Source: Apodospora peruviana
Taxonomy: Eukaryota; Ascomycota; Sordariomycetes; Sordariales; Lasiosphaeriaceae
Reading direction: 5' to 3'
DNA: 64,000 bases
NCBI GenBank assembly: GCA_033439685.1
Contig: JAUEDM010000003.1
Location: forward strand, 4,246,001 to 4,310,000
Below, in pieces: positions 11,382 to 23,569 of this stretch. A program made the translations under genes and the position numbers. The notes beneath the pieces were generated by a model, which saw only the letters and a list, made by a program, of their open reading frames with translations, was not told the DNA's origin and did not search any database. The stretch's first letter is position 1; each line of letters starts with the position of its first letter.

Positions 11382-13482
11382 CAACCGAGTGAGGGTTTTG
11401 GATATATGATGAGATTCATGGGTGTTTCTTTTTGTTGGATAGATTCCTTCACCGGGGTTGTTAATGGGTTTGAGGACTAGACTACACTTAAAATCTAATA
11501 ACTATGTGTATTGGCGAGTTGGCGTTGAGGAATCGAGGTATTTGGATTTGGAGTGGGTCGTGTTGCTGATCGCTTTCAAGGCCAATGTCGTCAAAATGAT
11601 ATAATATGCGTGAAGGTGGCCAAAAGAAAAAGAAAGCCTTATCCGACCAGAGACAAGAAGCAACTCGGTTCAGTAAAAGAAGAAAAAAAGACACCCAAAA
11701 ACATACAGCACCAGGGATTCGCTGGTCGTCACCGACCCAACTACTAGTCTGGCGATTAGTGGCTTATCTATGGGAGAGCGGACGGGATCCCGAGCTTTCC
11801 ACTATCTATGGCCGTATGTGCTATTACGGCTGCAATATTTTACCTATGAAGGGCGAAGGAAGCTTGGTAGTCCTCTTTGGAGTGTATTAGAAACCCTGAG
11901 GCCATGGTGGGTAGATTGTAGATAAACCGGCTTTAGGATTAACATTCTAAGGCCGACGGTGATGTCTGACTGGCACCTCCAGGAGTAGCGACGAGAGCGC
12001 GACAATAAGTGGTACAAGCCACGGGGACGGTAGACATTACCTGCAGTGTGTGGTTGACGGGCTTTCTGCTGGCAGAGTCAACTGGATGAGGCCGCTTTGT
12101 CCAAGAGCAGGATCTATTTATCTTGGTCTTCTTTTCTGTTTCTCTTCCGCAGTTCGGCATTCGGAGTCTGACGAACAAGTAATATAGAATGAATTGGGAG
12201 TGACAAGGTTAGGATACTGAATAGCACTCGGCGCTGGATCGCTACCGATATATAGAAGCTTTCCAAGCAGAAAACAGGTTACGGATGCTCGCATAAAAGC
12301 TTGGTGAATTGTTGAAAATGCGTGTACAGATTTGTTCATGCCCTATCAACTTTCAGGATGTTTGTGTAATACTATCTTGCCGGGCACCACGACTCAGCCG
12401 TGTGAGTCGAGCTCCGAGCGGCCGCCGTCCGTTGCGGCGGCAGCTCTTCCGAAGCCCTTCTCCAGGTCAAATACTATCAAATCAGGGAGACCGTCGTGTT
12501 GCAGCTGAGTCAACCCGTCCCGTGGCAAGAGACGCATGCGCCTGTTCCAGCTGGTGATGGGTTGCAGTGTTGTGTCCGGGGGTAGTACTGCGGTACTCAA
12601 CGCCCGCGCCGTCCAATCATACCTCTATCCGGAAAGCGAGGTGTGTTTTCGGTTCCTGAATTCCTATTTTCCATATTATTTCGGAACTTTTTCTGTTGAC
12701 CAATCTGAGAATCTGTCGGTCGTCCGAAAACAAGGCATTGTGATGTTATTTTGGCTTTTTTGGTCTAGAAGATCTCACCCAGGAAATATCATCGACCCGG
12801 AATTCCAGTTCAGCGGACTCGAAGAGCTTATTGGTCAACACAGTCGTTTCGTGAGTTCGTGCATGCCATTGCCCAGATCAGAGCACCTTTTGGTCCAGTC
12901 GTTCAGAAACCACCGAATTGCCAGCGTGGTGTTGTTGTTGTTCACCCATTGCGGCTAACACCAAATGCTACTCCCCAACTTGTCAAATAGATAAAACGAT
13001 GCAACAGTGTGACCAACATATGACGCCGTTCACAGCCATAAATAGACTACCTACAAAGTTTAACAAAGTTTAATATCAACCTGTTGGTAGATGGCAAAGC
13101 AAAGCTTGTTTCCTGGAGAAACTCCATTCTTTCAACCCATTTACCGGGGAGCCGAGTCCTCGTCGCTAACCCCTTATCGGTTTCCGGATATATAACCCAA
13201 TAAAAGTGATGTCATTAATCTCTATAGATTAAACTGCAATCAAAAGCGGGTGGGGATTCCGCGGAATCGATACCATTGCCAACGGGCTGGGGATAATTAT
13301 AAAGAACCATGATTGCCCAGGGACCTAACTCCCCAGTTTTAGCCGTCTCGTCGTCCGTGTCCGTCTGCAATAATCGTTTCCAGCAAACCTTAACATTTCA
13401 TCGATCAGCAAGCGCCCACGAGCAAAAGAACCAACTTAACGTCAACCTCCAAAACAACTGTTGTTCTTCGACCATCACCAGC
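11382..13482. other. intergenic with 5S gene, no protein gene seen
   Basis: Besides the 5S rRNA gene at 11701-11819, the open frames here (for example around 12.5-12.96 kb) lack recognisable motifs or splice structure. The segment 13.3-13.48 kb is the leader of the next small secreted protein gene. Confidence 0.5.
11701..11819 (-). rRNA. 5S rRNA gene, copy 2
   Basis: A 119-nt 5S rRNA sequence on the minus strand starts ACATACGGCCATAG, has CGGGATCCCGTCCGCTC and AGTAGTTGGGTCGGTGACGA, and ends GCTGTATGT followed by TTTT, a good polymerase III stop. It lies in the same orientation as copy 1, on the other side of the GH16 gene. Helix II here pairs TAGTGG with CCACTA. Confidence 0.93.
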
Positions 13483-13692
13483 ATGAAGTACCTCCTCGCC
13501 CTCGCAGCCCTGGCTATCACGGCCTTCGCGGCTCCGGGAGAGATCTACCCCGCCCCCTGCGGCCGTTCGGTTCCCTCGGGGCGATGCACGACTGAGCCGG
13601 CCTGCTTGCAGAAGGGCGGCTTCTATGTCCAGCGGGACTGCTCGTTCTACAACGTTGGCGATGTTGGGTGCTGCTACAATATACCCGAGTAG
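13483..13692 (+). CDS. small secreted six-cysteine protein
   Basis: A 69-residue protein starts at the ATG at 13483 in an AGCATGA context. Residues 1-17 (MKYLLALAALAITAFAA) are a clean signal peptide. The mature part of about 52 residues has six cysteines (26, 35, 41, 53, 63, 64) ending in GCCYNIPE, consistent with three disulfides. No family is recognised; it is the type of protein annotated as a candidate effector or small antimicrobial-like peptide, which is inference. A GTAAGT at 13695 and a TTCTTAG ending at 13752 suggest an intron in the 3' untranslated region. The frame is open for 174 bases upstream but lacks a convincing signal, so I prefer the internal ATG. Confidence 0.75.
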   Translation: MKYLLALAALAITAFAAPGEIYPAPCGRSVPSGRCTTEPACLQKGGFYVQRDCSFYNVGDVGCCYNIPE

Positions 13693-14092
13693 ATGTAAGT
13701 TTCTCGGATTTTACCACAGACAGCCTCAAATTTGATACTAACATTTTCTTAGCTTCTGCTCACTCTTTCAATGATCCGGTCTGTTGAGTTGGTCGAATTA
13801 TGGTTTGGCATAGGACGAGAACTTGGAATGCGGGGCTAGGATGAGGTATATGGACATCTTCACGATGTGTATAATAGTTCGTTCTCTTCTCGCAAAGAGC
13901 ATTTTAGGTAGCAGTGCTCTATTCAAGTATATCTGCTGTCTACAAAAGCATTGATGCTTCCTCTCCAGGCGTTTCTATTGTGTTAATCAAATCCACAGGT
14001 ATCAGACATTTGCATGCATGCATTAGAAAGTCTAGACCATGACCGTCTTTCAACTTCATGTTGTCGACTCCGAGTCCACTGGATCTTTACCC
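13693..14092. other. intergenic
   Basis: The 3' region between two convergent genes, holding the possible 3'-UTR intron 13695-13752. No other feature is seen. Confidence 0.5.
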
Positions 14093-16806
14093 TCAAACCT
14101 CGACCAAAACCCTGCCCAACTTATTCACAACCCTCAACCTCTTACCTGCTCCCTTCTCTCTTCCCTTAACACTCGCCATCGTAACCACCCCGTCCCCATC
14201 CCACCGAAAATCAACCTGCCTACCCCCGCGCAACCTCAACCCCTTGACACGTCCATTCCCCCAACGCGCTGGAATCGCCGGTCCCAGAACCACCGTCCTG
14301 ACCCTCTTTCTCTCGTTTTCAGAATAAGGCTCAGGAAGATCAACGCCCAACATGCTCAGCACCGCACCTCCAAACCCAAAATTCGCATCAATCTGAAACG
14401 GTTCATTCGTACCAGAGTACATGCTCAGCCCGTTGGGCGCAAAATTCTCGTCGATCGCGTAGCGAAGTTCGTAGTAGGCTTTTTCTGTGTGATTAAGCCG
14501 CGCCCAGCAGGCTGCGCGCCAGACTTTGGCCCAGCCCGCGTTCGCGTCGGCGCCGTTTCCGTTTCCTCTTGCCGTCAGCGTCGTTTCCACCGCAGATGTC
14601 ACGGTTTTGTTAGAGTAGCCGTTGGCGAACGACGAGATGGAATACCCAGGGAACCAGCCGACCAGATGTGATAAGTGGCGGTGGGTGTTTGGCTTCTCAA
14701 AACCAAACGATTCGGAGAGTTTCCATTCTTTGATGCCACCCCAGGATGTGAAGTGCAGCCCTTTGTCTAGACGGGAGAGGGTCGAAGAGATGTTGGACAG
14801 GAAAGCGGTGTCGGGCTCGGAAACGAGCGGGGCTGTGGTCAGGATCGAGGATAAGACTTGGTGGATCAGTTGCTGGTAGTGGGTGCAGCCAAAGGTCGTG
14901 GGCCCCTGTTCGGGGCTGTTGCATGGGTTTACGACAAGGGTGCCGTCCTTGGAGAAGGTGTCGAGTTGTAGCTGCGAGAGCCAGAACTGTGCTACTGCTT
15001 TGATCAGCGGGTAGCCTTGCGTTTTGAGGAAGGTGAGGTCTTGGGTGTAGTCGAAGTTGTCGAAGACGTGCTGCATCATCCAGGCTGCTGCTGCTGGGTC
15101 TGTTTCATACATAGTGGTAAGTAGCTGATACAGGGAACCAGAAACAGGGAACCAGAAACAGGACTGGGCAGAAAAGAGACGTACAGTTCGCCCACTCGGC
15201 GCCCTCCTTCATGGCGGTGAACCCAAAGATGTCCACCTCGTTGTGTACGACAAAGCCAGGCGCATCGTACAGGAGTTTGGCCGTCTCAGTACCCCTCGGC
15301 ACCCACGTGTCAATCATGTAGCTCCACAGAGCCGTCGACGTCTCGGCCAGGCCGGTCTGGTCGGCCGCCCAGTAGTTCATCTGCAAGTTGATGTTGGTAT
15401 GATAGTCTGCGCTCCACGCGGGGCCCAACTCCTCGGACCAACGTCCTTGCAGATTCGCCGGGAGCGAGTTTGGTCGCGAAGAGGAGATCAGCAGGTGGCG
15501 TGAGTAGTCGAACAGGAGAGACTCGAGGTACGGGTCACCGCCGCTTGGGTCGGCGCTGTTGTAGCGGGATATCAATGTCGACGTTTCAACCCCGGCGGAC
15601 TTGGCGACGTCGGAAAGTTCGAGAACAAACGCGCCCTGGAGATTCTGATAGTCTCTGACGTGTCTAGCCAGGAGTTGTTCGTACGTCTTGGCTGCTGCTT
15701 TTGCCGAAACCCGATTGACGTACTGTTCTGGGTCGGCCCCTTTGAAGGTGTAGCCGTTCGCGGCGTTGCCCTTCTTCTGGTCGTAGTTTGTCTCGGCGGA
15801 CACGACAATCGTCAATGACTTGCTCCGTCGTCCCGGGGAGACCGTTATTACACCCTTGTCTGTACATCTTGATGTGGAGGCAGCTTCGACGACCCGGGCA
15901 ACAGCGTCGTACTTCATACCCAGCGGCGGACCCGCCTGGGTGTATCCAGTGAGTCGTGCAAATCCGTGGCCGCACGACGTTTGCACCGGACCTGCACCGT
16001 TGAGGTTGTTCTCCAGCTGAAACGAGACGTCTGGCAAGGCTGAGCTGGAGCTGATGCGGTAGACGCACACTTGGTCAGGGTAGGAACAGAACACCAAGGT
16101 CGAGTACTTGGACCCTTTTGACTCGAAGGAAGTAGCATGTACGCCTGTGGTCAGGTCGAGCGAGCGTTTGTATCTGCTGTAGTCGGTCGGCGAGACTCCG
16201 GCGAGGGTCACGCTGAGGTTTCCCATGGCCCGATATGTTCCGTACCCCTTTCCTGATCCCAGCAGTGGGCTGACATCTACTTTCATGTTACTGGTAGTCC
16301 GCAATATGGGTGGGCTCTAATATATTGTCTGGCCTACCTCCTGTCCCATTTTGGAATATCTCGTCCCGGATACTTTGGAGAGAGCCGCTCTTGTCCGTCA
16401 TTGGGTTACCGCCTCGATAGTCCTGCCATTGTGTAAGTCATGGTCACATACAACACCTCGGTGGTTGAAGGATACGTACCGAGCTTCCGAAAGCCCCTCC
16501 AGACCACAATGAGTCGATATTTAGAACGACCTTTTCTGAACCAGGAGGCCCAAAAGGCATAGCTTGGTCCTCTTCCTCAGCATGGACAAGTCATTTAAAT
16601 GAGGGTTTTCAGACAATGAAAATACCTCCGAGCTTTCCATTGCCCAACGGATATGCCGTCTTGAGGATATAGTTTTCCTTGTCTGGGCTATTTCGGGACC
16701 CATGGCTGGCTGGGACTGACGACCAAAGGGACTTTCCTTCCACGAGCGTGGAAGCACACAGGGCCCAGTGAAGAAGACATGATGCACCAGTGGTTATAGA
16801 ACGCAT
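14093..16806 (-). CDS. GH95 alpha-L-fucosidase
   Basis: Five exons (16806-16626, 16562-16480, 16422-16338, 16279-15185, 15099-14093) encode 816 residues in continuous frame. The signal peptide covers about residues 1-23. The N-terminal sandwich domain has LKTAYPLGNGKLGG and LNIDSLWSGGAF. The catalytic (alpha/alpha) barrel shows LPANLQGRWSEE and the signature TNINLQMNYW near residue 420, then NYPAAAAWMMQHV, HRHLSHLVGWFPG and IDANFGFGGAVLSML near the C-terminus. These identify glycoside hydrolase family 95, which removes alpha-1,2-linked fucose (some members act on alpha-L-galactose), for example from xyloglucan side chains. Length is typical for fungal secreted members. Exon 4 begins at the AG before TAGATG; the nearer AG upstream would give the wrong frame. 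Confidence 0.92.
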
Positions 16807-17755
16807 GGTTTCTGACGATAACAATTGAAGAGCTCGGTCGAACCAAGCTGACGACCAGGTGAAAGACAGGATAATATCCCTTAATCAAACCAGAAAGGGA
16901 CAACTTTAATATAATACGGCCATGTTCGCCAGTTACGTCAGCAGGGGGAGATTTCCTCCGACAGGATATATCCGCCGATAATGGACATCCGCCGGCGAGC
17001 CTGCTCTCAACCGTACTAGAGAATCGATGATCTGATAAACAACCGGTGAGGAGGTTAGTCCGATTCTTCTCTCATAGCTAGTATAGATGCAGTTGGATTC
17101 TAGCACATACGCCCAGAACCAAAACAAGAAGGTCAGTTATGTCCGACTCCATCTAACAGTCCTATTGTCGTCAAACCCCGACGCAAGAGCCCCAAACCTC
17201 CCCGCATAATCCCCATGTTCCACAGCATATCGCGCCGGGTAAAGGCACCTGCTTCGATCCTACGACCCGCAATTTCCCCAGCGTTCAGCAATGGGCTTTA
17301 TTTTCCACCACTCAATGGCGTGGTCAGCTTTGCTGGGTCATGCAGAACATAGATATCTCAGGTATATGCGCCGACATTTCATTGGACGGCAATATCGGCA
17401 CTCATGTACCTCTCAGGAAATTGGAGAGAACCTCAGTCTTTCTTTCTTCAACGCCTCCGGATGGTGTCACCGCCACAAGACACCAAAACTACAGTCTTTC
17501 AACAACGAATGTATGACTCTTGTCAGACATTCGACAAGAACCTTCATATGTACCACTGAAGACTCCCGTCAAAAATCACCGTCGACCTTTGGAGAACTGA
17601 ACTGCACCTAGTGCTCCGATGCTTCGTGACATGTAAAGACCGCTGTTCTGATCAACCTCGCTCACGGAAGATTCGGGAGAAGCTCGGGACGAGTGAGTCA
17701 CGGTTCAGCGACCCGAGGTATTCAATCTTCTCCATGAAACGTCTTGACAAGTCTC
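16807..17755. other. intergenic
   Basis: Upstream region of the GH95 gene. No gene, repeat or RNA is recognised. Confidence 0.5.
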
Positions 17756-20647
17756 TCAGGCCCCCGCCACCAGGTACCCCTCCAGGAGAGTGACCATACC
17801 GGTCTCCACGCCGTCAGCTGGCCTGCCCTTCGCCGAGACCGCGGTATCGAACCCTGTTCTGAGCGGCGGCCTCACCTCCAGTTCCTCGAACTCCGCCGGC
17901 AGCACCATGCCCCCATTATCCCCAGCAACAACACCCACCGGCTGGAACCATTTCCACTTCTCCTCGCCCCCCGAGGGGCACCACGACCGGCACCCTTGGC
18001 GGCTCGTCGTCGCGTGCCGTCGTCGTATATCTCTCTCCCTTCTCTCCTGCCGCCGCTGCCACGGGACCTTCCCCGTCCGCGCCGACAAGCACCGGGCCGG
18101 CGCGGATCCACACCTTGAGCCGGCGGACGTCGCGCTCGACGAGGCGGCGGTCCAGCTGCGCACGTGCAGCGGCAGGAACGGGTCGTCACACCTTGGCCGT
18201 AGACGGCGTCGGAGACGCGACGCGCGTACGAAGCAATTTCTTCCGCTACATTGGTTTCCTTGTCGTCGCCCGATGTGCTCTGCCAAGTGAGCAGCCGCGG
18301 ATAGGCAGGGCGCACGGTCAGCGGCGGGGAGTCGGCTGCGTGGCTGATGAAGGGACGCGGGGGCCCGTCGCGGCCAGAATAGTCGGTATTGATGCGTACT
18401 GCGCCATCGTCGTCGGCAGGTGTCGGAGAGTGGCTGTTCAGGGAGGCGATGAGGCCGTCGGAGGGGCCAGTGGCGTCGCCGAGCTTGAGGCCAAAGGTGT
18501 AACGGGTGAGTGGTTCGGAGCCGGTTGTCTCGGAGGGGTTGGTATGGGGATCGGGGTCGGTCGTCGCGATGCGGCCGGGTAGGTCTCGGACATGTCGGCG
18601 TAGGCTTGGCTTTGCATGGGCGCCGTGGCCAGCTTGAGGCCCAAGCCGAGGTGGGCGAGGGCGACAGGGCGGCCGACGAGCGCTGATGGCAGCTGGGCGT
18701 AGTGTGCTGGCGGCGCGTGGAGGTAGCCCTGGGCCGCGACGATGGTCTTCCACAGCTCGATGAGGAACGGTGCTGAAGAAATGGCGAGGAGGAGGTTGGC
18801 TAGCGAGACAGGGGAGCCAGGGTCGCCATGTGCGAGAGCATCCTCTCGACGTGCGCCGAGGACATCGTCGTCTTGAATTTGTCGCGCAGCGACTCGACCT
18901 CGTGCTCGGGGACCCGAAGCATGTTCGGCGCTTTCGCCTCGCCCCTGGCGCGTGTGCCAGTCCACGGCGTCGCCCGCCGAGTCGGACGGCAAGGCCTCGC
19001 CCCGGAACTCGCCGGCTTCGTTGTAGACCGCAGCGAGCGGTTGTGGAAGTTGACCAGCAGCCAAGCGAAGATGGCGTTCTCCCCGGCGCCGACAAGGCAG
19101 GAGTCCGAGCTGCCCTTGGTGTAGACCCGCATGAAGGCGGCGTTGATGCGTGCATCCTGGTTGATGCGCGGTGGTATCTGGAACCACTGACAGTCGTCCG
19201 AAAAGACCTCGTCCTCGCTCTAGGCCCACACGGTGTTTGGCTGCTTGTCCGTATCGAGCCATTCGTGGAGGGGAGACCGCTCAGGACACATGAGTGCCTG
19301 GCTAACATTTGGGCATAGTGGTTGAGGATTCGCCGGGTTGACCGCGCAGATGACTTGCCCGAACCTGTCAACCAGCTTAAGCTGCGTGATACTGGCTTGC
19401 CCATGGGTGACGGGGCAGAAGAAGCGATCCTTCTTCGCCGGGCCCTGCGTCCGTCTCGACGCCGAGAAGGTTAGTTCGTCGTGTGTGTTTGAATACGGGG
19501 TGATGTCGAGACCGCCAAAGCTCTCAATTGGATCGGATTCTCCCTTGCCGTCTTGCAGCATGTGAAGATCGTTCGGACTTGTCAAGACGCTATTTTGGAT
19601 CTTTGGTGTCGTTAACTGTCGGCACTGCTTACGTTTCCTGGCAGAAGGTGAGAAGATGATCCGTGAAGCCGTCCAGACGAGCAAACGAGATGGAAATCGT
19701 CTTGAGAAACTCTTCCAACTTGCCCTGGAGCGCCCGATAATTTTCGACCGAGGCCGGCGGCTATTGTTTCGGGAACATCTTGTACATGCCCACAATCAGC
19801 TTGTGCGCGCCAGACAACATGATGGCGCGCCCCGACAGGCACCCCGAGGAAAATTCAGCCGCCGAGTCCGCCAGGAAGAATCCCCGGCGAATACCCTACT
19901 GCCCCGTGCCGGCATCATCGTGGCGAAGCTCCCAGAAGAAGCGCGGTATGTGTACGTATTCTGCCTCCCATTCAATGAAGAGTGGCAGCCATGGCTGTCC
20001 AGCCCACTTGCATTCCTCGACTGACGGGTTTGAGGCCTCAGTCATCGGGGTTATGGAACTCGCAAGGATGTTTTGCGAAAAGACCGTCATGGTGTTGAGA
20101 AGAGCGGCGCGGAACTGGTCAGGAAGATTGGCCAGGGCCCCGTTCTGCGCAAGCCTGGCCAAGACCTGGTCGATCCGCGTTGTCTTAGCTTTGGCGGCGA
20201 TCCGCTCAGGCAGATCAACCGCCTTTTCCGGGCTGCTAGCCTTCTTGTCCATCCAGCCTTTGAGATCAGCTGCGTTGTTTTTCAGCCAAGCAGCGAACTC
20301 GGCTTCGGAGATCTTGGTCGGATTTCGTCCCAGCGTTTGGGCCAGGCAGAGACCGGCAATATCCAATGCGGCCGAGATTCTGTTGCGGGGATTGCTTGCT
20401 CCCGCGGCTCTCGCAACTTGTGCCCAAATTGTTCAAGCGCAAAATGCAAGACGCGACTTTCAACTCCTGTATGACCTGCTCCGAAATGTGCCGAGCATGT
20501 ACATCCGTCCTCTATGACGGACTTCGAGAACGGTAACTCCATGACCTGGCTGCCGTAGCGTGTCCCGCTTGGAGAGGATCGCGCCAAAATCTGAATTCGC
20601 AGTTTATAGCTTCCACTGGGGTGGTGATATTGGACAACATCACCCAC
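17756..20647 (-). pseudogene. decayed large orphan gene A (about 960 codons)
   Basis: Protein-like sequence runs through the whole interval on the minus strand but hops between frames and meets stops. Near the start are LRIQILARSSPSG and SAALDIAGLCLAQTL (frame change near 20400). Then come QPWLPLFIEWEAEYV and FFWELRHDDAG, stops near 19897 and 19757, and ITQLKLVDRFGQVICAV, a stop near 19220, then IPPRINQDARINAAFMRVYT and frame changes near 19130-18900. After that follow PFLIELWKTIVAAQGYLHAP and TRYTFGLKLGDATGPSDG, and the last segment reads through GGMVLPAEFEELEV to a stop at 17756. Most frame changes cannot be introns because the frames overlap within a few bases. GC content is not depressed, so heavy RIP is not the cause. 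I cannot name the family. It diverges from gene B at 20621. Confidence 0.6.
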
Positions 20648-23556
20648 GAGCTCGAAAACAGTTTCAAATTGTTACAGCCGCTGGGCACCGGAATCATGCT
20701 TATCCCACCTCCTCTCAAGGAGGGCCATGTTCAACTTCTCTCCTACGTCACCCCGTCGCTGTTCCCAGGGGAGTACGCCATCCATGTCGATCAGACAGTA
20801 TCGGCACCCGATGATGCCAAGAAAGTCGAGCTTCTGTACACAACCGAGCCGTTCATCGTTCCAGGGCCGCGACCGTACAAGCTTCCTCCAGGTGCGGTAA
20901 CCTCGTTCTATCCTGGCGAAGGTGAAAGCGTGGCTCCTCGGATCCTCCCGCATATCACCTTGTCGGATCCGTATATACCCTGGAAACTGGCTCCGGACGA
21001 AGGTCAGAATCTGACCGGCGAGCTACGGGCCCCCTGGCTTGCGCTCCTGGTCTTCTTGGGAGACGAGCTCAGAACGCCGCCAAGTTTATCTACGGTCAAG
21101 CCATCAACGTCACTCTCGTTTCGTCTGCCAGAAAAAGAGCTGCTGGCGATCGGCAAGGTCCAGCCGCAGGATGCAGGTGCACACGTCCAGGTTCCAGTTC
21201 CCGTTTCGCGGGACAAGCCGGCGACCGACGAGAAACTGGACGGCATCTTTCTCAACTCCCAAGTATGGAACAGTTGCTTCGAACTGATGCCCCGACGTAG
21301 CCCACCCACGTTCTCGGCAAAGCGCTATGCCTTCTTCGCCCACATCCGGCGACTGGGACCATCCGACAGCTTCTCGGTTCTCCTGTCATCTCGGACCGGC
21401 CCACCGGGGCTGACGGCGCCAGCCACAGCGTACGTACATCTTGTGTCGTTTCTCGGTACTTCGGCACTCAAGTATCCAGTGGCGGACACGGACCTCACCG
21501 CCCTTGTTTCTCTGCATTCTTGGACTTTCCAGTGGACACCCGACAGAGATGACCTGCATGGCATGATTGAGGAGCTGCGAGACCATATCCGTCCCCTGCG
21601 GAAGTCGGGACTCGCCAATGAGCAGATTAAGGACGACACCGCGGGTGAGTGGTTGCGGAAGAGGATGTTGGATGGTTTCACGCTCGCAAAACACCGGCTG
21701 GTGAGCGGCGAGACGACGGTGTCGATGTACCGTGGCCCGCTCATCCCAACCGGCCCCGCGATAAGGTCATGACAGAGGCGGAATCTGTCAGCCATGGTCA
21801 TGGGTTACAGCGAATAGACCCGCTCACGGGGTTTATCGACGTCTCGTATCACGCCGGCGCTGGACAGCGGGTCTTTCACCGCCGCTCTGTCCAGGCTTCG
21901 AACAGATTTGATGAAAGACGAAAAGCAGAGCGCGCATACCGGCGATGCCCCGAAGTGGATGAAGGATCTTCAGACGGCCATAGCGGCGGCCAACTCCCCC
22001 GGCCCAGGGCCATCCTCATCGTCACAAGAGCAATTGACTCGTAGTCAGCTTGAAAATCCCCTAGACGTGCCTAGCCAGCCATCGTCATCGCGGTGGCGAC
22101 GTTTGGTTGACCGGCTGGACACGGGTCCGGCCAAACATGCCGCTGCCGTCGAGAAGCAGGCAGCGGAGTCGGCGTGGAAAACTTTACACGATACTCGAGC
22201 TACGGACTTCAGGAACCACATTCAGGCGAGCGATAATTCCATCAAATCTCTCAAGGCCTTTGTCTCCGACTTGGAAGGGAACCTGGCAAAGCTAGACGAG
22301 GCTATTAAGGGCATCATGGATGACAAACAAAAACAGATCAACAGCCTGAGCCAAGCCAAGGCCAACTTTCTATCCATCGGCGACGATATTCAATCTTCGG
22401 AACAGCAGTTCGAAGTGCTCGCTCATATCCTTTCGTCAGAGCAACTCGAGGGAATAAAGAACCAAGCAAGAGGCATAATCGCCCAGAAGCTCCTGCAGAC
22501 TGTATTACCGGACAAAATAAATGTATTATCCACCGAATTGAACAGGTATGAAAAAACTCAGCAGAGGAATAAAACAAAACGTCACTCATGACATCCCTAG
22601 CAATCTTGCCGGCAAGCGCGAGGATGTAGCCACGGAGTCGAGGACGAACGATGAATCCAAGGCCAATAATGATGAAACAACCCACAAATTAGACGCAGCC
22701 GTGGAAACCATTCTCAAAGCAGACGAGAAAGTCAAGGCTTTAGAGCCAAAACACTTTGTCCCGCTCGCCGACATTGGAGTTCGGCTGGCCGCGAGCCGAA
22801 AAGACTTTGAGAGGCAAGCCAAGCAGCTCGCCGACAAAGCCCCACCCCGGAGGTAGCGCATGGTCCCATCGGGATCATTCTCTCTTTTGTGTATGAGAGA
22901 CTTCTCCGTCTCGGCGGCGTGCCGCATAACTACCTGTTCCCGGAGCTCGGAGTCCAGAACCCGTGCGTGGTTCCGTCTTGGGGGTTCGTTCTCTGCGGGC
23001 GGTGCCTCCAGTCTGTCCCCCACCCGCGGATTCACATGGCCGATAGCACCAAGGATAGCCAGCTTCTAGGAAGCACCAAGCTCCAGGGCGACAGCCTCAC
23101 GGTACTATTTGGTAGCAAACCCGAGCACCTCTCCCGCGGTATCACCGTGAGCCAGGAGCCACACCAGCAGCGGTATGCCGCAGCCAGCCAGTTAGTAGAG
23201 GTTGCCGGGCAACAGAGGATGATCGTACTCGACATGGTTGGCGCGCCCAACAAGCCTGATGGAGCGGACCGGAGCAAGTGGACAACCGATAATAGGACCT
23301 CAAGAGCAAGGACTACAGCAAGTTGCTGTTCCCCGACTTGGATACCAGCTCTGGCTCGGCGCCGTTGACGTATAGCAACGACGAGACTGCCAAAGCCGAG
23401 ACCTCTTTCGAGTTCAGTGTCATGGTCGTGGACCAGGCGTCGGTGCCTGCAACGCCGACGCAGGCCATTGACTTCCGACCAGCCGACGGAGACCTGTCCA
23501 GCAAGACTGACAACCCGAACAATCACCTCCGAGGGCAGACCGGTGTAGCGTCTTAG
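20621..23556 (+). pseudogene. decayed large orphan gene B with coiled coil
   Basis: The first segment (20621-21750) is open for about 375 codons but lacks an upstream in-frame ATG; it has FIVPGPRPYKLPPGAVTSFY, ILPHITLSDPYIPW, APWLALLVFLGDEL and VSMYRGPLIPT. A frameshift near 21750 continues as LQRIDPLTGFIDVSYHA, and another near 21855, with some codons missing, leads into SFTAALSRLRTDL. The next part (21865-22545) is charged and predicted coiled coil. A clean GT-AG intron at 22546-22600 joins it to SNLAGKRED...PLADIGVRLAA, ending with a stop at 22856. Beyond it, another frame resumes with VYERLLRLGGVPHNYLFPE, and a last shift near 23320 gives LLFPDLDTSSGSAP to the stop at 23556. The whole looks like one ancestral gene of about 950 codons. 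No named domain is recognised. The coiled-coil portion could still be expressed. Confidence 0.58.
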
Positions 23557-23569
23557 GGATCGACGTCCT

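Noticed and set aside
12536..12958. 140-codon plus-strand frame
   Set aside because: No recognisable motif, odd composition and no supporting splice or start context.
17872..19404. 510-codon open frame on the minus strand
   Set aside because: Only its middle part matches the coding phase of decayed gene A. Its start and end are Arg/Ala/Gly-rich out-of-phase reading of GC-rich DNA.
23032..23560. Downstream half of the F-box-like minus-strand frame
   Set aside because: It is antisense to coding blocks of decayed gene B and low in protein-like character, so only the first part is kept as a fragment.
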